Source of the DNA: Anaerolineae bacterium
GTDB lineage: Bacteria > Chloroflexota > Anaerolineae > Aggregatilineales > Phototrophicaceae
Assembly (NCBI GenBank): GCA_019912965.1
Contig: JAIOHM010000023.1
Location: 19,989 to 83,988, forward strand
Direction: 5' to 3'
DNA: 64,000 nucleotides
A program made the translations under genes and the position numbers. This document shows, piece after piece, positions 43,800 to 52,138 of this stretch. The notes below the pieces were generated by a model. The model worked only from the letters and a program-made list of their open reading frames with translations, did no database searches and was not told the origin of the DNA. Every line of letters begins with the position of its first letter. Position 1 is the first letter of the stretch.

Positions 43800-44609
43800 T
43801 CAGCCGTTGTTCAGGAAATCACGCACGGTACGGTGAAAGCGTTCCGGTTCGTCCAGCATCGGGAAATGACCGGAGTTTTGAAACAATTCAACTTTGCTGT
43901 GAGGAACGTATTGTTGGAGGAGTTTATGCTGGTTGGGGTTGACGATCAAATCACGTGCGCCATAGATGCCCATCACAGGCAGCTTGACTGAACTCATAAG
44001 TGGGCGCAAATCCGTTTGGCGCAGCGTTGCGATGCTCTCAAAGAATGGGCCAACCGTTAGCTTGGAAAGGTCGTCCTGAAACATCTGGCTGAGCGTTTTG
44101 CCATCTTTGGAGAGCAGATACGAATAGCCACGCAGCGAAACCTTTAACCCGCTCATGAATGTGTCGAACAGGAATGGAGCTGTTTCTGCCAGTCCGATCC
44201 AACCCCGGTAGCCCGCCATTTTGAGCAGTGGGCTAAGGGATGTCCCGACGATAGGGGAGCCGATCACAATGATCTTGACCACTTTTTCCGGGCTGCGAAC
44301 GGACGCGCTAAGGGATACCGTTCCACCCATAGAATGGCCGATCAGTGGCGCTTTGACGATGCCCAACCGATCCATGAACTGGTTGACCAATGTCACAAAA
44401 TTATCGACAGAAAAATCCGCACCCTGGTCACCCATTTCGCCAAAGCCCCAAAAATCCAGAGCATAGGTGCGGAATTCTTTGCCTAGTTCTTCAATTGTTT
44501 TGCGCCACAGTCGCCACGACCCCAACCATCCATGCAAAAGGAGGACGGGACGCCCGCGACCATATGTCTCGTAGTGGACGACTCCCTGTGGCGTTACCAG
44601 TAGCGGCAC
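43800..44609 (-). CDS. Alpha/beta-hydrolase (complete catalytic triad)
   Basis: A 269-residue hydrolase with oxyanion motif HGWLGSW, nucleophile elbow G-H-S-M-G (S93), acid D220 (YGARDLIV) and H248 (NSGHFPMLDEPE). A lid domain covers about residues 125-195. It is a paralogue of the serine-less protein at 22028-23038, sharing the start (HYETYGRGRPVLLLHGWLGSW) and spacing. The GTG start at 44609 follows AAAGGCG; the ATG nearby is in another frame. It lies 37 bases after the small GTPase gene on the same strand. The substrate is probably a small ester or lipid; it is not assigned. Confidence 0.88.
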   Translation of the reverse strand: MPLLVTPQGVVHYETYGRGRPVLLLHGWLGSWRLWRKTIEELGKEFRTYALDFWGFGEMGDQGADFSVDNFVTLVNQFMDRLGIVKAPLIGHSMGGTVSLSASVRSPEKVVKIIVIGSPIVGTSLSPLLKMAGYRGWIGLAETAPFLFDTFMSGLKVSLRGYSYLLSKDGKTLSQMFQDDLSKLTVGPFFESIATLRQTDLRPLMSSVKLPVMGIYGARDLIVNPNQHKLLQQYVPHSKVELFQNSGHFPMLDEPERFHRTVRDFLNNG

Positions 44610-44646
44610 AACGATTTCGCCTTTGTATGCTAAGGCTCGCCATCAA

Positions 44647-45180
44647 TTAGGTGTCCATTTCCTCCAGGATGGAGTAGAGGAGTTCGAGCAGCACGTTTTT
44701 CACGCTTTCCTTGTCTTTCGCAACACAAGGCAGCAGCTTGACACCTTCTTCGATGCGGAGCGCAATTCGTAAATCTTCCGCCGCCCAGGCATCCGGGTGA
44801 TCCTGCTTGTTGGCGGCCACCACGTAAGGGGTAGGGGCATACGCGCGGAACGTTTCCAGAATGCTCTTGGCTTCACGGAAGGTTTCCGGCTTGGCGCTGT
44901 CCACCATCACCACGAAACCGAGCATACCTTCAGCCAGGATTTCCCACATGAAATCGAAGCGGCGCTGCCCCGGTGTACCGAACAGGTACAGCACCAGGTC
45001 GTCGTCCACCGTGATGCGCCCGAAGTCCATAGCGACGGTTGTCGCATCTTTTTGCTTCTTCTCGGCGGGAGTGGTGATTTCGCGTTCGGTAGATACCACT
45101 TCAATCTCGCTGATTGAACGGATGAATTCTGTCTTACCGGCGCTAAACGGGCCCGTGATGACCATTTTAACAGTTTGCAT
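44647..45180 (-). CDS. Small Ras-like GTPase (MglA/CvnD-like group)
   Basis: A 177-residue GTP-binding protein: P-loop GPFSAGKTEF, switch region with DFGRITVDDDLVLYLFGTPGQRRFDF (standard G3 D replaced by the LFGTPGQ form) and NKQD as the G4 motif. This form is typical of bacterial conserved GTP-binding proteins such as those of cvn operons. The catalytic-Gln-equivalent Q in TPGQ is present. The DUF4388 gene sits immediately upstream on the same strand (44 bases), which suggests a signalling pair; no Roadblock/LC7 GAP-like gene is present in the window. Confidence 0.88.
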   Translation of the reverse strand: MQTVKMVITGPFSAGKTEFIRSISEIEVVSTEREITTPAEKKQKDATTVAMDFGRITVDDDLVLYLFGTPGQRRFDFMWEILAEGMLGFVVMVDSAKPETFREAKSILETFRAYAPTPYVVAANKQDHPDAWAAEDLRIALRIEEGVKLLPCVAKDKESVKNVLLELLYSILEEMDT

Positions 45181-45224
45181 AAGGCTCTTCCCAGTGCAAC
45201 GTCCCTAATCGGACTACAGGATGC

Positions 45225-46109
45225 TTAGATAGACCGAATCTTGTCGATAAGGCGGTTGACAACCACCTTTTGAACCTGCGGCGCTTTGGCCTGTGGGCGG
45301 CGCCGCTGGTTGGCCGCAGCGGCTTGATCCATTCCCGGCGGCTTGACCATTTCAACCAATCCCGCCTGTTCCAGACCATAGACTACCCGGCGGATTTCCA
45401 CTTCCGACATATTGTTGGCTTTGGCAATCTGGCGGATAGAATTCTTGGGGTTGACGAACGACACTACCCGCCACTCTTCCACACTGAGATGGATACCCTT
45501 GAATTTCTCCTTTGGATTTTCGGGGAACTTCAGGGCCATATCCAGGTTGGGCAGGTGCTGCGTCAGCTCTTCAATTTCTTTGATGCGCCGCGACCCTTCA
45601 ATGATAACATTTTCCAGGTCAACAGGCACTTGAATGCGGTCTTTATCTGGCAATATCTCGTCATCGAAGCGGAACGGTTCCTGGTTCCAGCTCATCAAAC
45701 TATAAACCACATCCAGAATATGCTGCTGTACGCTGCTAACCACGTCGTTCTGAGACACGTAATTCGCGTTAATTAACAGCAGTGCCAGCGCTTTATCGGT
45801 TGTGTTCTTGGCGCGTTCACGAATGATGCGGGCCTGTTCATCTGTGAGTTTCCCAGCTTTGTTGAGTACGGCAACCAGGTTGCCATCCTGGCCGTTCATA
45901 GCAGCAAAAATTAACTTCCCGGTTTTGAAGGAAATTTTTGCGCGTTCGGTGCCGACTTCGATGCGCTCACGTTTTTTGCCATTCACCTCTTCTGTTTCAC
46001 CCGTCTTCTTGGCCTGAAAAATCGTCAGCGTACCGGTTTTCTTCGCCAGATTGATCAGGTTCAAAAGCTGGGTGGTGCTAAAATCCCTTAGTTCACCCTT
46101 AAGTGGCAT
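45225..46109 (-). CDS. DUF4388 (PATAN-like) signalling protein with winged helix
   Basis: A 294-residue cytoplasmic protein. The N-terminus PLKGELRDFSTTQLLNLINL, then KTGTLTIFQ and FKTGKLIFAAM, is the DUF4388/PATAN domain found in response regulators and polarity-type GTPase systems. It is interrupted by a basic insertion (KKTGETEEVNGKKRERIEV). Residues 200-255 resemble a winged helix (VEEWRVVSFVNPKNSIRQIA). The C-terminus is basic and proline/alanine-rich. The upstream promoter is well formed. It heads an operon with the GTPase. Confidence 0.82.
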   Translation of the reverse strand: MPLKGELRDFSTTQLLNLINLAKKTGTLTIFQAKKTGETEEVNGKKRERIEVGTERAKISFKTGKLIFAAMNGQDGNLVAVLNKAGKLTDEQARIIRERAKNTTDKALALLLINANYVSQNDVVSSVQQHILDVVYSLMSWNQEPFRFDDEILPDKDRIQVPVDLENVIIEGSRRIKEIEELTQHLPNLDMALKFPENPKEKFKGIHLSVEEWRVVSFVNPKNSIRQIAKANNMSEVEIRRVVYGLEQAGLVEMVKPPGMDQAAAANQRRRPQAKAPQVQKVVVNRLIDKIRSI

Positions 46110-46181
46110 TTAGGCCCCCTACACGTTCTCAATGCTAGGCCACGAACAATCACGCTACCCATTTTGCCTCAATCCAATGTG

Positions 46182-46210
46182 ATTATAACTTGCGCTTATA
46201 GGCGAGTCAA
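46182..46210 (-). promoter_or_regulatory. Sigma-70-type promoter of the DUF4388-GTPase operon
   Basis: On the minus strand TTGACT (46205-46210), a 17-base spacer and a perfect TATAAT (46182-46187), with the start codon about 70 bases downstream at 46109. Confidence 0.8.
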
Positions 46211-46384
46211 ACACCCATCCTCGCTCACATTGCTAACATTCTAATGCAGTTTTTCGCTCAGCACAAACGCATTCTAACCGGCGGTTTCCGGGCGTTTTCA
46301 TCACCGACTATGGACTTCTGACCATTCTTTATGTTTGAATTGAGCCGTTGTCCATTAAGCGTTTGTCGCCCAGGAGTATCGCCG

Positions 46385-47494
46385 ATGTTAAAACGAATCG
46401 GCTCTGTGCTAGTCAGTGTGTTTCTCCTGACGGCCTGCATTGTGCCCGACAGATTAGCGCCTGTTGACTCTTCACCCCATCTTACAACCGAAACGCCATC
46501 CGCGAAACTTGAGAATCCTGCGGCACTTGGCCCGGATGCATTCCCCTCCGATATCAACCCGCTGACCGGGCTGAAAGTAGATGATCCCGCCGTATTGAAT
46601 CGCGCGCCTTTGGTGATAAAAATCTCCAATGCGCCGCCGCTGGTGCGTCCACAGGCGGGCATTGGGGTGGCTGATCTCATATTCGAGCATTATGCTGAAG
46701 GTGGCCTGACGCGGTTTTCGGCTGTTTTTTATGGGGGCGCGCCAGACCGGGTTGGCTCGATTCGCAGCGCACGGCTGATTGATTACGAACTGCTGCCCAT
46801 GTATAACGCTTTTCTGGCGTTTTCCGGCGCAAGCATTGGCGTTGAAGACCGCTTGAATACTTCCGAGTTCAGCGACCGTTTGTTCAAGGGTGTGCTTTAT
46901 GGTCTGCCGTACTACTGGCGGGATGAATCGATTGATGTTCCCCATAATATGTTCACCAATCCCAATGCGCTGTGGGAATTGGCTGCTGAACAGGGTGCAA
47001 CTGAACACCCCTCCTTAAATGGGCTGGCCTTCCTGCCGGATGTGCCGCCGGGGAGCACAGGTGAAGTTACCAATATTGATCTGCGCTATCGTGCAACCCG
47101 GATTTTGTGGCAGTATGATGCCGAAAGCCAGCTTTACCGACGGTTTGCCGATGGTGAAGGCCACTTCGATGCCAATACACTAGAACAGGTGACTGCCGCG
47201 AACGTGGTGATTATTTATGCTGATCACCAATTTACCGATATTGTCGAAAGCCAGTTTCAGGATTCGGTCAGCTACAGCATCGAAATCAAGTTGTGGTTTG
47301 AGGGCGACGCGATTCTGTTCCGTGATGGACAGCGTTATGAAGGACGCTGGGTGCGCCCAACGCGCGAGGATATGATCGGGCTGCGAACCGAAACAGGGGA
47401 AATGCTATATCTCAAACCGGGAAACACCTGGTTTCAGGTGGTGAGGCTGCCCGAACAACAGACACCGCAGGAGGAATGGCTTCGGATGGAGTGA
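46385..47494 (+). CDS. DUF3048 (YerB-like) lipoprotein
   Basis: A 369-residue protein. The signal peptide LKRIGSVLVSVFLLTAC ends in a lipobox LTAC, so it is probably lipid-anchored outside the membrane. The mature part has DUF3048 hallmarks: NPLTGLKVDDPAVLNRAPLV, KISNAPPLVRPQAGIGVADL, FEHYAEGGLTRFSAVFYG, RVGSIRSARLIDYELL, then VPHNMFTNP and a C-terminal KLWFEGDAILFRDGQRYEGRW domain. The cellular role is not established; YerB-like proteins are linked to the cell envelope. The ATG at 46385 has AGGAG ten bases upstream. It is divergent from the DUF4388 gene. Confidence 0.88.
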   Translation: MLKRIGSVLVSVFLLTACIVPDRLAPVDSSPHLTTETPSAKLENPAALGPDAFPSDINPLTGLKVDDPAVLNRAPLVIKISNAPPLVRPQAGIGVADLIFEHYAEGGLTRFSAVFYGGAPDRVGSIRSARLIDYELLPMYNAFLAFSGASIGVEDRLNTSEFSDRLFKGVLYGLPYYWRDESIDVPHNMFTNPNALWELAAEQGATEHPSLNGLAFLPDVPPGSTGEVTNIDLRYRATRILWQYDAESQLYRRFADGEGHFDANTLEQVTAANVVIIYADHQFTDIVESQFQDSVSYSIEIKLWFEGDAILFRDGQRYEGRWVRPTREDMIGLRTETGEMLYLKPGNTWFQVVRLPEQQTPQEEWLRME

Positions 47495-47584
47495 GGAATT
47501 GCAGGGTAAATTTTTAGGCGAGAAAAAGGCTTTGGTTTATAATGAGAAAGATAACGCCTAAAATAATTCACTGGTTTTATTCCC

Positions 47585-48931
47585 ATGAGCATCCATAATA
47601 TTGAACAAGGCATTGAAGCGATCAAGGCAGGTAATATTGAGGAAGGTGCGCGTCTGCTTCGCTTCGGCCTGAAGAGTCCTGAAGTGACCGGACAGAAGCG
47701 GGCGTATGGGCTGATCTGGTTAGCGAGCGTGACGCCGGATGCGGTGACCAAGTACACATTGTATAACGACGCACTGACCGCCGACCCCAATAACCCGCAG
47801 GTACGCCAGCATGTCGAAAATTTCATGGCGACACAATATCCCCAGGCAGCGTCTCAACAACTGCCCACAACGGGTTCACTGCCGCCACCTGTCGCGCCGC
47901 CAGCACCGCAGCCCGTTCCAAAAACGGCTCCATTTGCACCGTCTCAACCCGTTCACAATACAGGCCCGCTTGGGCAGCCAACTGCGCCTGCATCATCGCC
48001 GTTTTCAGGTGGTGGTGGTTCGTCCAGTCCTTTCGCGCCTCCACCACAATCTACACCTGCATCACCCATGCAGCCGGTTGTGAATGTGCCGCCTGCTTCG
48101 TCGGGCAGTCCTTTCGCGCCAACTGTACCCCGCACCGGCCCTTTGCATCCTTCCGCCCAACCGGTTCCTTCGCTGTATCATATGGCCGCCGTGATTGGTG
48201 GGCCGAATGGCACAGGAACAGCTTTTTTTGTGGCGCGTGAGGGTTTGCTGGCAACCACCCGTTATGTAGTTGGTGGTATGGAGCATGTCACAATCGAGTT
48301 GCAGGCTGGACGGCAGTTACAGGGTTACGTCGTGCGTTCATATCCAGAGGCTGATCTGGCTTTCATCTACATCGAGCATCAGGTGAACGATTTGATTCCG
48401 GTGACGCCGATTCCCAATTTGCCAGATGATGCGCCGTTGACGGTGGTTTCGTATAACGGTGCGATCACGCGCGGGGCACGTCGGGCAACCAGGCGGGTGA
48501 TTCCGCCGCACTGGTTCCCAACCGATATTGGCAGTTTGCCTGATGCGGGTGGCGCGCCGATTCTCGACCAGCATCAATATCTGGTGGGGATGATTACCCG
48601 CAATACGGCCAGCACATCCGAGTTTGTTTACGGGCTGCATGTCAACGCCATCCGCAATTATGTTGAAATTTTCCGGCAGGAAATGCTGGAAGGCGGGCGC
48701 ACCTATTGTCTGCACTGCGGGAGTGCCAGCCGTGCGGTGGCTGCTGGCGGGTACTATTGTGAAGCCTGTGGTGGGGTAACACCGCGTGCCGAAAATGTAG
48801 TCCGGTTTCCGCTGCCCCAATTGCAGCCATATTATTATGAACACAGCCGGATTAGCTGCCGTCACTGCAACGCGACGGTCGGGTTCCACAAAAATGCCTG
48901 CCTGCGCTGTGGACGATCTCCAACGGGATAA
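47585..48931 (+). CDS. Trypsin-like pseudo-protease with helical N-terminus and zinc ribbons
   Basis: A 448-residue protein with no signal peptide. Residues 1-85 are TPR-like helices; 90-195 form a Pro/Ser/Ala-rich linker. Residues 197-365 are a chymotrypsin-type fold (GTGTAFFVAREGLLATTRYVV, then YPEADLAFIYIE and DAGGAPILDQHQYLVGMI). Two zinc ribbons close the chain (CLHC...CEAC at 375-395 and CRHC...CLRC at 425-442). The catalytic His is replaced (Y227 in TTRYVV for NAHVV) and the Ser is replaced (A321 in DAGGAP for GNSGGP); only D257 remains. It is therefore not a protease but probably a binding or targeting module. It lies upstream of YbjN and kinase genes. Confidence 0.85.
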   Translation: MSIHNIEQGIEAIKAGNIEEGARLLRFGLKSPEVTGQKRAYGLIWLASVTPDAVTKYTLYNDALTADPNNPQVRQHVENFMATQYPQAASQQLPTTGSLPPPVAPPAPQPVPKTAPFAPSQPVHNTGPLGQPTAPASSPFSGGGGSSSPFAPPPQSTPASPMQPVVNVPPASSGSPFAPTVPRTGPLHPSAQPVPSLYHMAAVIGGPNGTGTAFFVAREGLLATTRYVVGGMEHVTIELQAGRQLQGYVVRSYPEADLAFIYIEHQVNDLIPVTPIPNLPDDAPLTVVSYNGAITRGARRATRRVIPPHWFPTDIGSLPDAGGAPILDQHQYLVGMITRNTASTSEFVYGLHVNAIRNYVEIFRQEMLEGGRTYCLHCGSASRAVAAGGYYCEACGGVTPRAENVVRFPLPQLQPYYYEHSRISCRHCNATVGFHKNACLRCGRSPTG

Positions 48932-49016
48932 CCAAACGCTTCAGATTTTGCTAAATCACATAACCTTTAGAAACCAACGCTAGAGGCTGAATGTTTTTTG
49001 ACGAGGGAATGAAAAT

Positions 49017-49487
49017 ATGTTTCGTGGACGCAATACCAAACAACCACCGCCTTCCGCGCCGACTCTGGAAACCTATGCGGGGACGGTTGAGCAGATATTA
49101 ACGGTCATCAATGTTGACCCGGTGCAAGCGCGGATGAAGCTGGAAACGGGGTTTGGGTGGACGTTTCAGCGTGGGTCAGCCGTGATTGAGATTTATGTGT
49201 CACAGCAAAATGGCGCTGGCTATTTTCAGGTGCTTTCGCCCATTATGCACCTGCCGATCAACGCCTTACTCCCACTGTATCGTAGGCTGCTGGAGCTCAA
49301 TTTGCAGCTTACCAACGCGGCGATTGGGGTGTATCTGGATGTGGTGTATGTTTTCAACGAGCGCCCGCTGGATGGCATGGATGGTAACGAAGCCAACAGC
49401 ATCATCAATCTGGTGGCGGCCTATGCCGATGATCTGGATGACAAACTGGTGGCCGAGTTCGGCGGGCGATTGTATGGGAAGGTTTAG
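49017..49487 (+). CDS. YbjN-domain protein
   Basis: A 156-residue protein, with an N-terminal proline-rich tail and then the YbjN/type III chaperone-like fold (VDPVQARMKLETGFGWTF, RGSAVIEIYVSQQNGAGYF, then PLYRRLLELNLQLTNAAIGV and VVYVFNERPLDGMDGNEAN). Such domains bind partner proteins. It ends four bases inside the convergent Ser/Thr kinase gene. It lies 85 bases after the pseudo-protease gene and may be cotranscribed with it. Confidence 0.78.
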   Translation: MFRGRNTKQPPPSAPTLETYAGTVEQILTVINVDPVQARMKLETGFGWTFQRGSAVIEIYVSQQNGAGYFQVLSPIMHLPINALLPLYRRLLELNLQLTNAAIGVYLDVVYVFNERPLDGMDGNEANSIINLVAAYADDLDDKLVAEFGGRLYGKV

Positions 49488-51913
49488 CGGCTGGCGCGCA
49501 GGCTTTGGAGCCGTTTTTCCAGTCGGGCTTTCACCTGTCGGTTGAGCAGGAAATCCCGTAAATCCTGCCACAAGGACTGCGCGTGCCCACCGATCCCGAT
49601 CAAAATGGCGACTGTCAAGCCGAGCGTAAAAATCTGGTCGGGATAGGTGAAATAGTCATAATACAGGATAGGTACCTGCGTGAGCTGAACAGGCAGGAAT
49701 AACTCACCGCTAATCGAGTACTGGTACATTGCATAAATGGGGATATAGGTTGCGACAGCCGTGATGAGTGCGGCCAGCCAACCGCGCAAACTAAATAATC
49801 CTGTCAGCACGAAACCCAAGGCCGTGCCGATTCCTGCAAAGGCCATCACATCCCAATCCGGGGAATAGTTCAGGAAGAACCATGTGAATGCGCCCCATGT
49901 GAGTGTGCCGAGCAGCAAGCCTGTGACCGCACTGAATAGCAGGCGCATCCATCCCGACCAGAATCCGCGTAAACGTGCTGGATATTCCCCTGCGATCAGC
50001 ACCAGAAAACCCATAAAGAAGCCAAAGGTTAGCCCGATCGAGATGGTGCGTCCCCAGCGTTCCGGGTTGAAAATGGCCTCGGTGCGGAAGGTAACAAACA
50101 CCTGAATCGCCATCGCAGCGGCTGCCCCTAAAAAGGCCAGCACATAGCGCCAAACGTTGTGTAAGGGTTCGTCGCTCAACCGCCGCCACGTATTTGCCAA
50201 CCATGCATAGATGCGTCCCTGTGGACTGACGACATTGGGCAGTGATGGGGCTTCGTCACGCACCAGCGCCAGCGCCCGCAGCGCCCCTTTTTCACCCTTC
50301 ACCTGTGCGGCTGCGATGATCTTGACCGCAGCCAATGAACGGATGCGCCCAACCGTCCGTGCTGCTAAATCAGCGACTTTGGGCATATCCGGGTCGAGCG
50401 CAATTTCGGCCAGCAGTTCGTCAATATCAGGCGAAAACACTTTGTCTTGCCAGATTGACGGGGTTTTAATCTGAATGTCGGCACGGGTGCGGGTGGTGAT
50501 GAGCCGTCCGGTCAGACCGCGCGGTGTGTTGACGGCTGCATATGTCCCGCTGGGGTAATCGCGTTTGGCGCGTGTGCCGAGTACATAAATCGCGGCGCGT
50601 TTAGCTTCCTCGTTGGTTTCCACGCTCAAGGCTTGGGCAATCAGTGCCGGGATTTTGGGCGGGTCGCTGTCTTTGAGGGTTTCCAGTCGGTAAAATGACC
50701 GCGCCCGTGCTGGCGGATTTTCGCTGCGGATGGCGTGCAGGGCTACCCAGCGGCGGTTGTCGTTATCCAATTTGTTCCACCAGTAGTCAATTTCGTGGTC
50801 ATATTCCAGCGCACCACGCAGCAGCACCTGAAGTCCCGCCTCGTCCATTTCCAGACCGAGTTCAGCCGCACGCATATAGTAATCATTCATGACCATGAAA
50901 TGGGTGACGCCGAGCAGGAAGCGCCCCTGACCATGTGCCCAGACACGCCGTGCCCGGTTGTAGATATCGATGGCTTCGCGCTTCGCCATCTCCTCCTGTC
51001 CGGCAACCGTCTGGACTCCGCGCACATCTACGGTGATGTATGCGGACATATCAACATCGAATTCTTCGGTATCCACTACACGAGGGGTAAGCACGCCATG
51101 CGCGCTGCCCAACGCTTCTTCCAGCTCGTCCACTAACTGCATCAGGGTGTCTGGTCGGTTGATGGGATCAAGCGCCGTGCCACGCCGCAGCACTGGCGTC
51201 AGGCGTTCGGCTAAATCAGCACCCAACTTATCAACTTCTGGCAGGTCTTCCTGCCACTGCAACTGCTTAAGCGCCAGCGAGGTGGTGGCATCAAAAGGCA
51301 GTTCTCCGGTAAGCATCTGGAAAACCAGAATGGCGAAACTGTAAATGTCGGCGCGGTGGTCAAGTTCGCCCGCTGTCAATTGTTCGGGTGCCATATAGAG
51401 CAGTGTGCCATACCCGGGATTGGCCGCACGGCCTTCCGGCCCCAATACGGTTGCCAAGCCAAAGTCCGCCAGATAGGGCGAACCATTGCTATCCATCAGA
51501 ATATTGGAAGGTTTCAAATCCAAATGGATAACATTGGTTGAGTGAGCATAATCCAGCGCCCCGGCAATCGCGCGGGCATGGCGCAGCACATCCTCGGTTG
51601 CCATCGGCCCCTGCGAAAGCGAATCTTCCAGTGATCCGCCCGTGACATACCGCATGACGATGTAGAGCTGGCCTTCATATTCGCCAAAATCGTAGATCGG
51701 CAGGATATGCGGGTGTTCTAGCTGGGCGATGGTTTGGGCTTCACGTTCGAACAATTTGACGGGCTCGACATCGGTTGAAAGACCGCGCACGATGGTCTTG
51801 ATGGCTACTGTGCGATTCAGGCGTTTATCACGCGCTGACCACACATCCGCCATACCCCCACGCCCGATGTGTTCTATCACCCGATAATGGCTAAACTCGA
51901 CACCAACATCCAT
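49484..51913 (-). CDS. Ser/Thr protein kinase with C-terminal membrane domain
   Basis: An 809-residue protein. Kinase domain at residues 8-270: glycine loop IGRGGMADV, K39 in VAIK, E58, catalytic loop HLDLKPSNIL (D132; the usual R of HRD is L), DFG at 150-152 and APEQ. A central region of about 300-560 contains armadillo/HEAT-like helices, and a C-terminal membrane domain (about 580-780) has six or so helices, such as YVLAFLGAAAAMAIQVFV and LLFSAVTGLLLGTLTWGAF. It is a membrane-bound Hanks-type kinase with its kinase domain in the cytoplasm. The substrate is unknown; the zinc-ribbon pseudo-protease and YbjN proteins are convergent neighbours. Confidence 0.92.
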   Translation of the reverse strand: MDVGVEFSHYRVIEHIGRGGMADVWSARDKRLNRTVAIKTIVRGLSTDVEPVKLFEREAQTIAQLEHPHILPIYDFGEYEGQLYIVMRYVTGGSLEDSLSQGPMATEDVLRHARAIAGALDYAHSTNVIHLDLKPSNILMDSNGSPYLADFGLATVLGPEGRAANPGYGTLLYMAPEQLTAGELDHRADIYSFAILVFQMLTGELPFDATTSLALKQLQWQEDLPEVDKLGADLAERLTPVLRRGTALDPINRPDTLMQLVDELEEALGSAHGVLTPRVVDTEEFDVDMSAYITVDVRGVQTVAGQEEMAKREAIDIYNRARRVWAHGQGRFLLGVTHFMVMNDYYMRAAELGLEMDEAGLQVLLRGALEYDHEIDYWWNKLDNDNRRWVALHAIRSENPPARARSFYRLETLKDSDPPKIPALIAQALSVETNEEAKRAAIYVLGTRAKRDYPSGTYAAVNTPRGLTGRLITTRTRADIQIKTPSIWQDKVFSPDIDELLAEIALDPDMPKVADLAARTVGRIRSLAAVKIIAAAQVKGEKGALRALALVRDEAPSLPNVVSPQGRIYAWLANTWRRLSDEPLHNVWRYVLAFLGAAAAMAIQVFVTFRTEAIFNPERWGRTISIGLTFGFFMGFLVLIAGEYPARLRGFWSGWMRLLFSAVTGLLLGTLTWGAFTWFFLNYSPDWDVMAFAGIGTALGFVLTGLFSLRGWLAALITAVATYIPIYAMYQYSISGELFLPVQLTQVPILYYDYFTYPDQIFTLGLTVAILIGIGGHAQSLWQDLRDFLLNRQVKARLEKRLQSLRASR

Positions 51914-52081
51914 AGCACCGATAGTCTCTTTATTATTGGGAGGGTTTCAGACCTTCCCCTGCGATAACTACTGTATGATGTTGTTCATTATAGGGGCGGG
52001 CGGGCGAAGCCACAAGCGAACCGTTTGTCCATCGTTTGATGTATATAGGTGAAGTTGAATGTTGGATGATAGAACTTTACG

Positions 52082-52113
52082 TTGATGTATTCCTCGTCTA
52101 CACTCTGTATAAT
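52082..52113 (+). promoter_or_regulatory. Candidate promoter before the large secreted protein
   Basis: A perfect TATAAT (52108-52113) sits 26 bases before the ATG at 52139. The closest -35-like word, TTGATG (52082-52087), is 20 bases away, longer than optimal. Confidence 0.35.
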
Positions 52114-52138
52114 GCTTTAACTCAGGATTGGTATCCCC

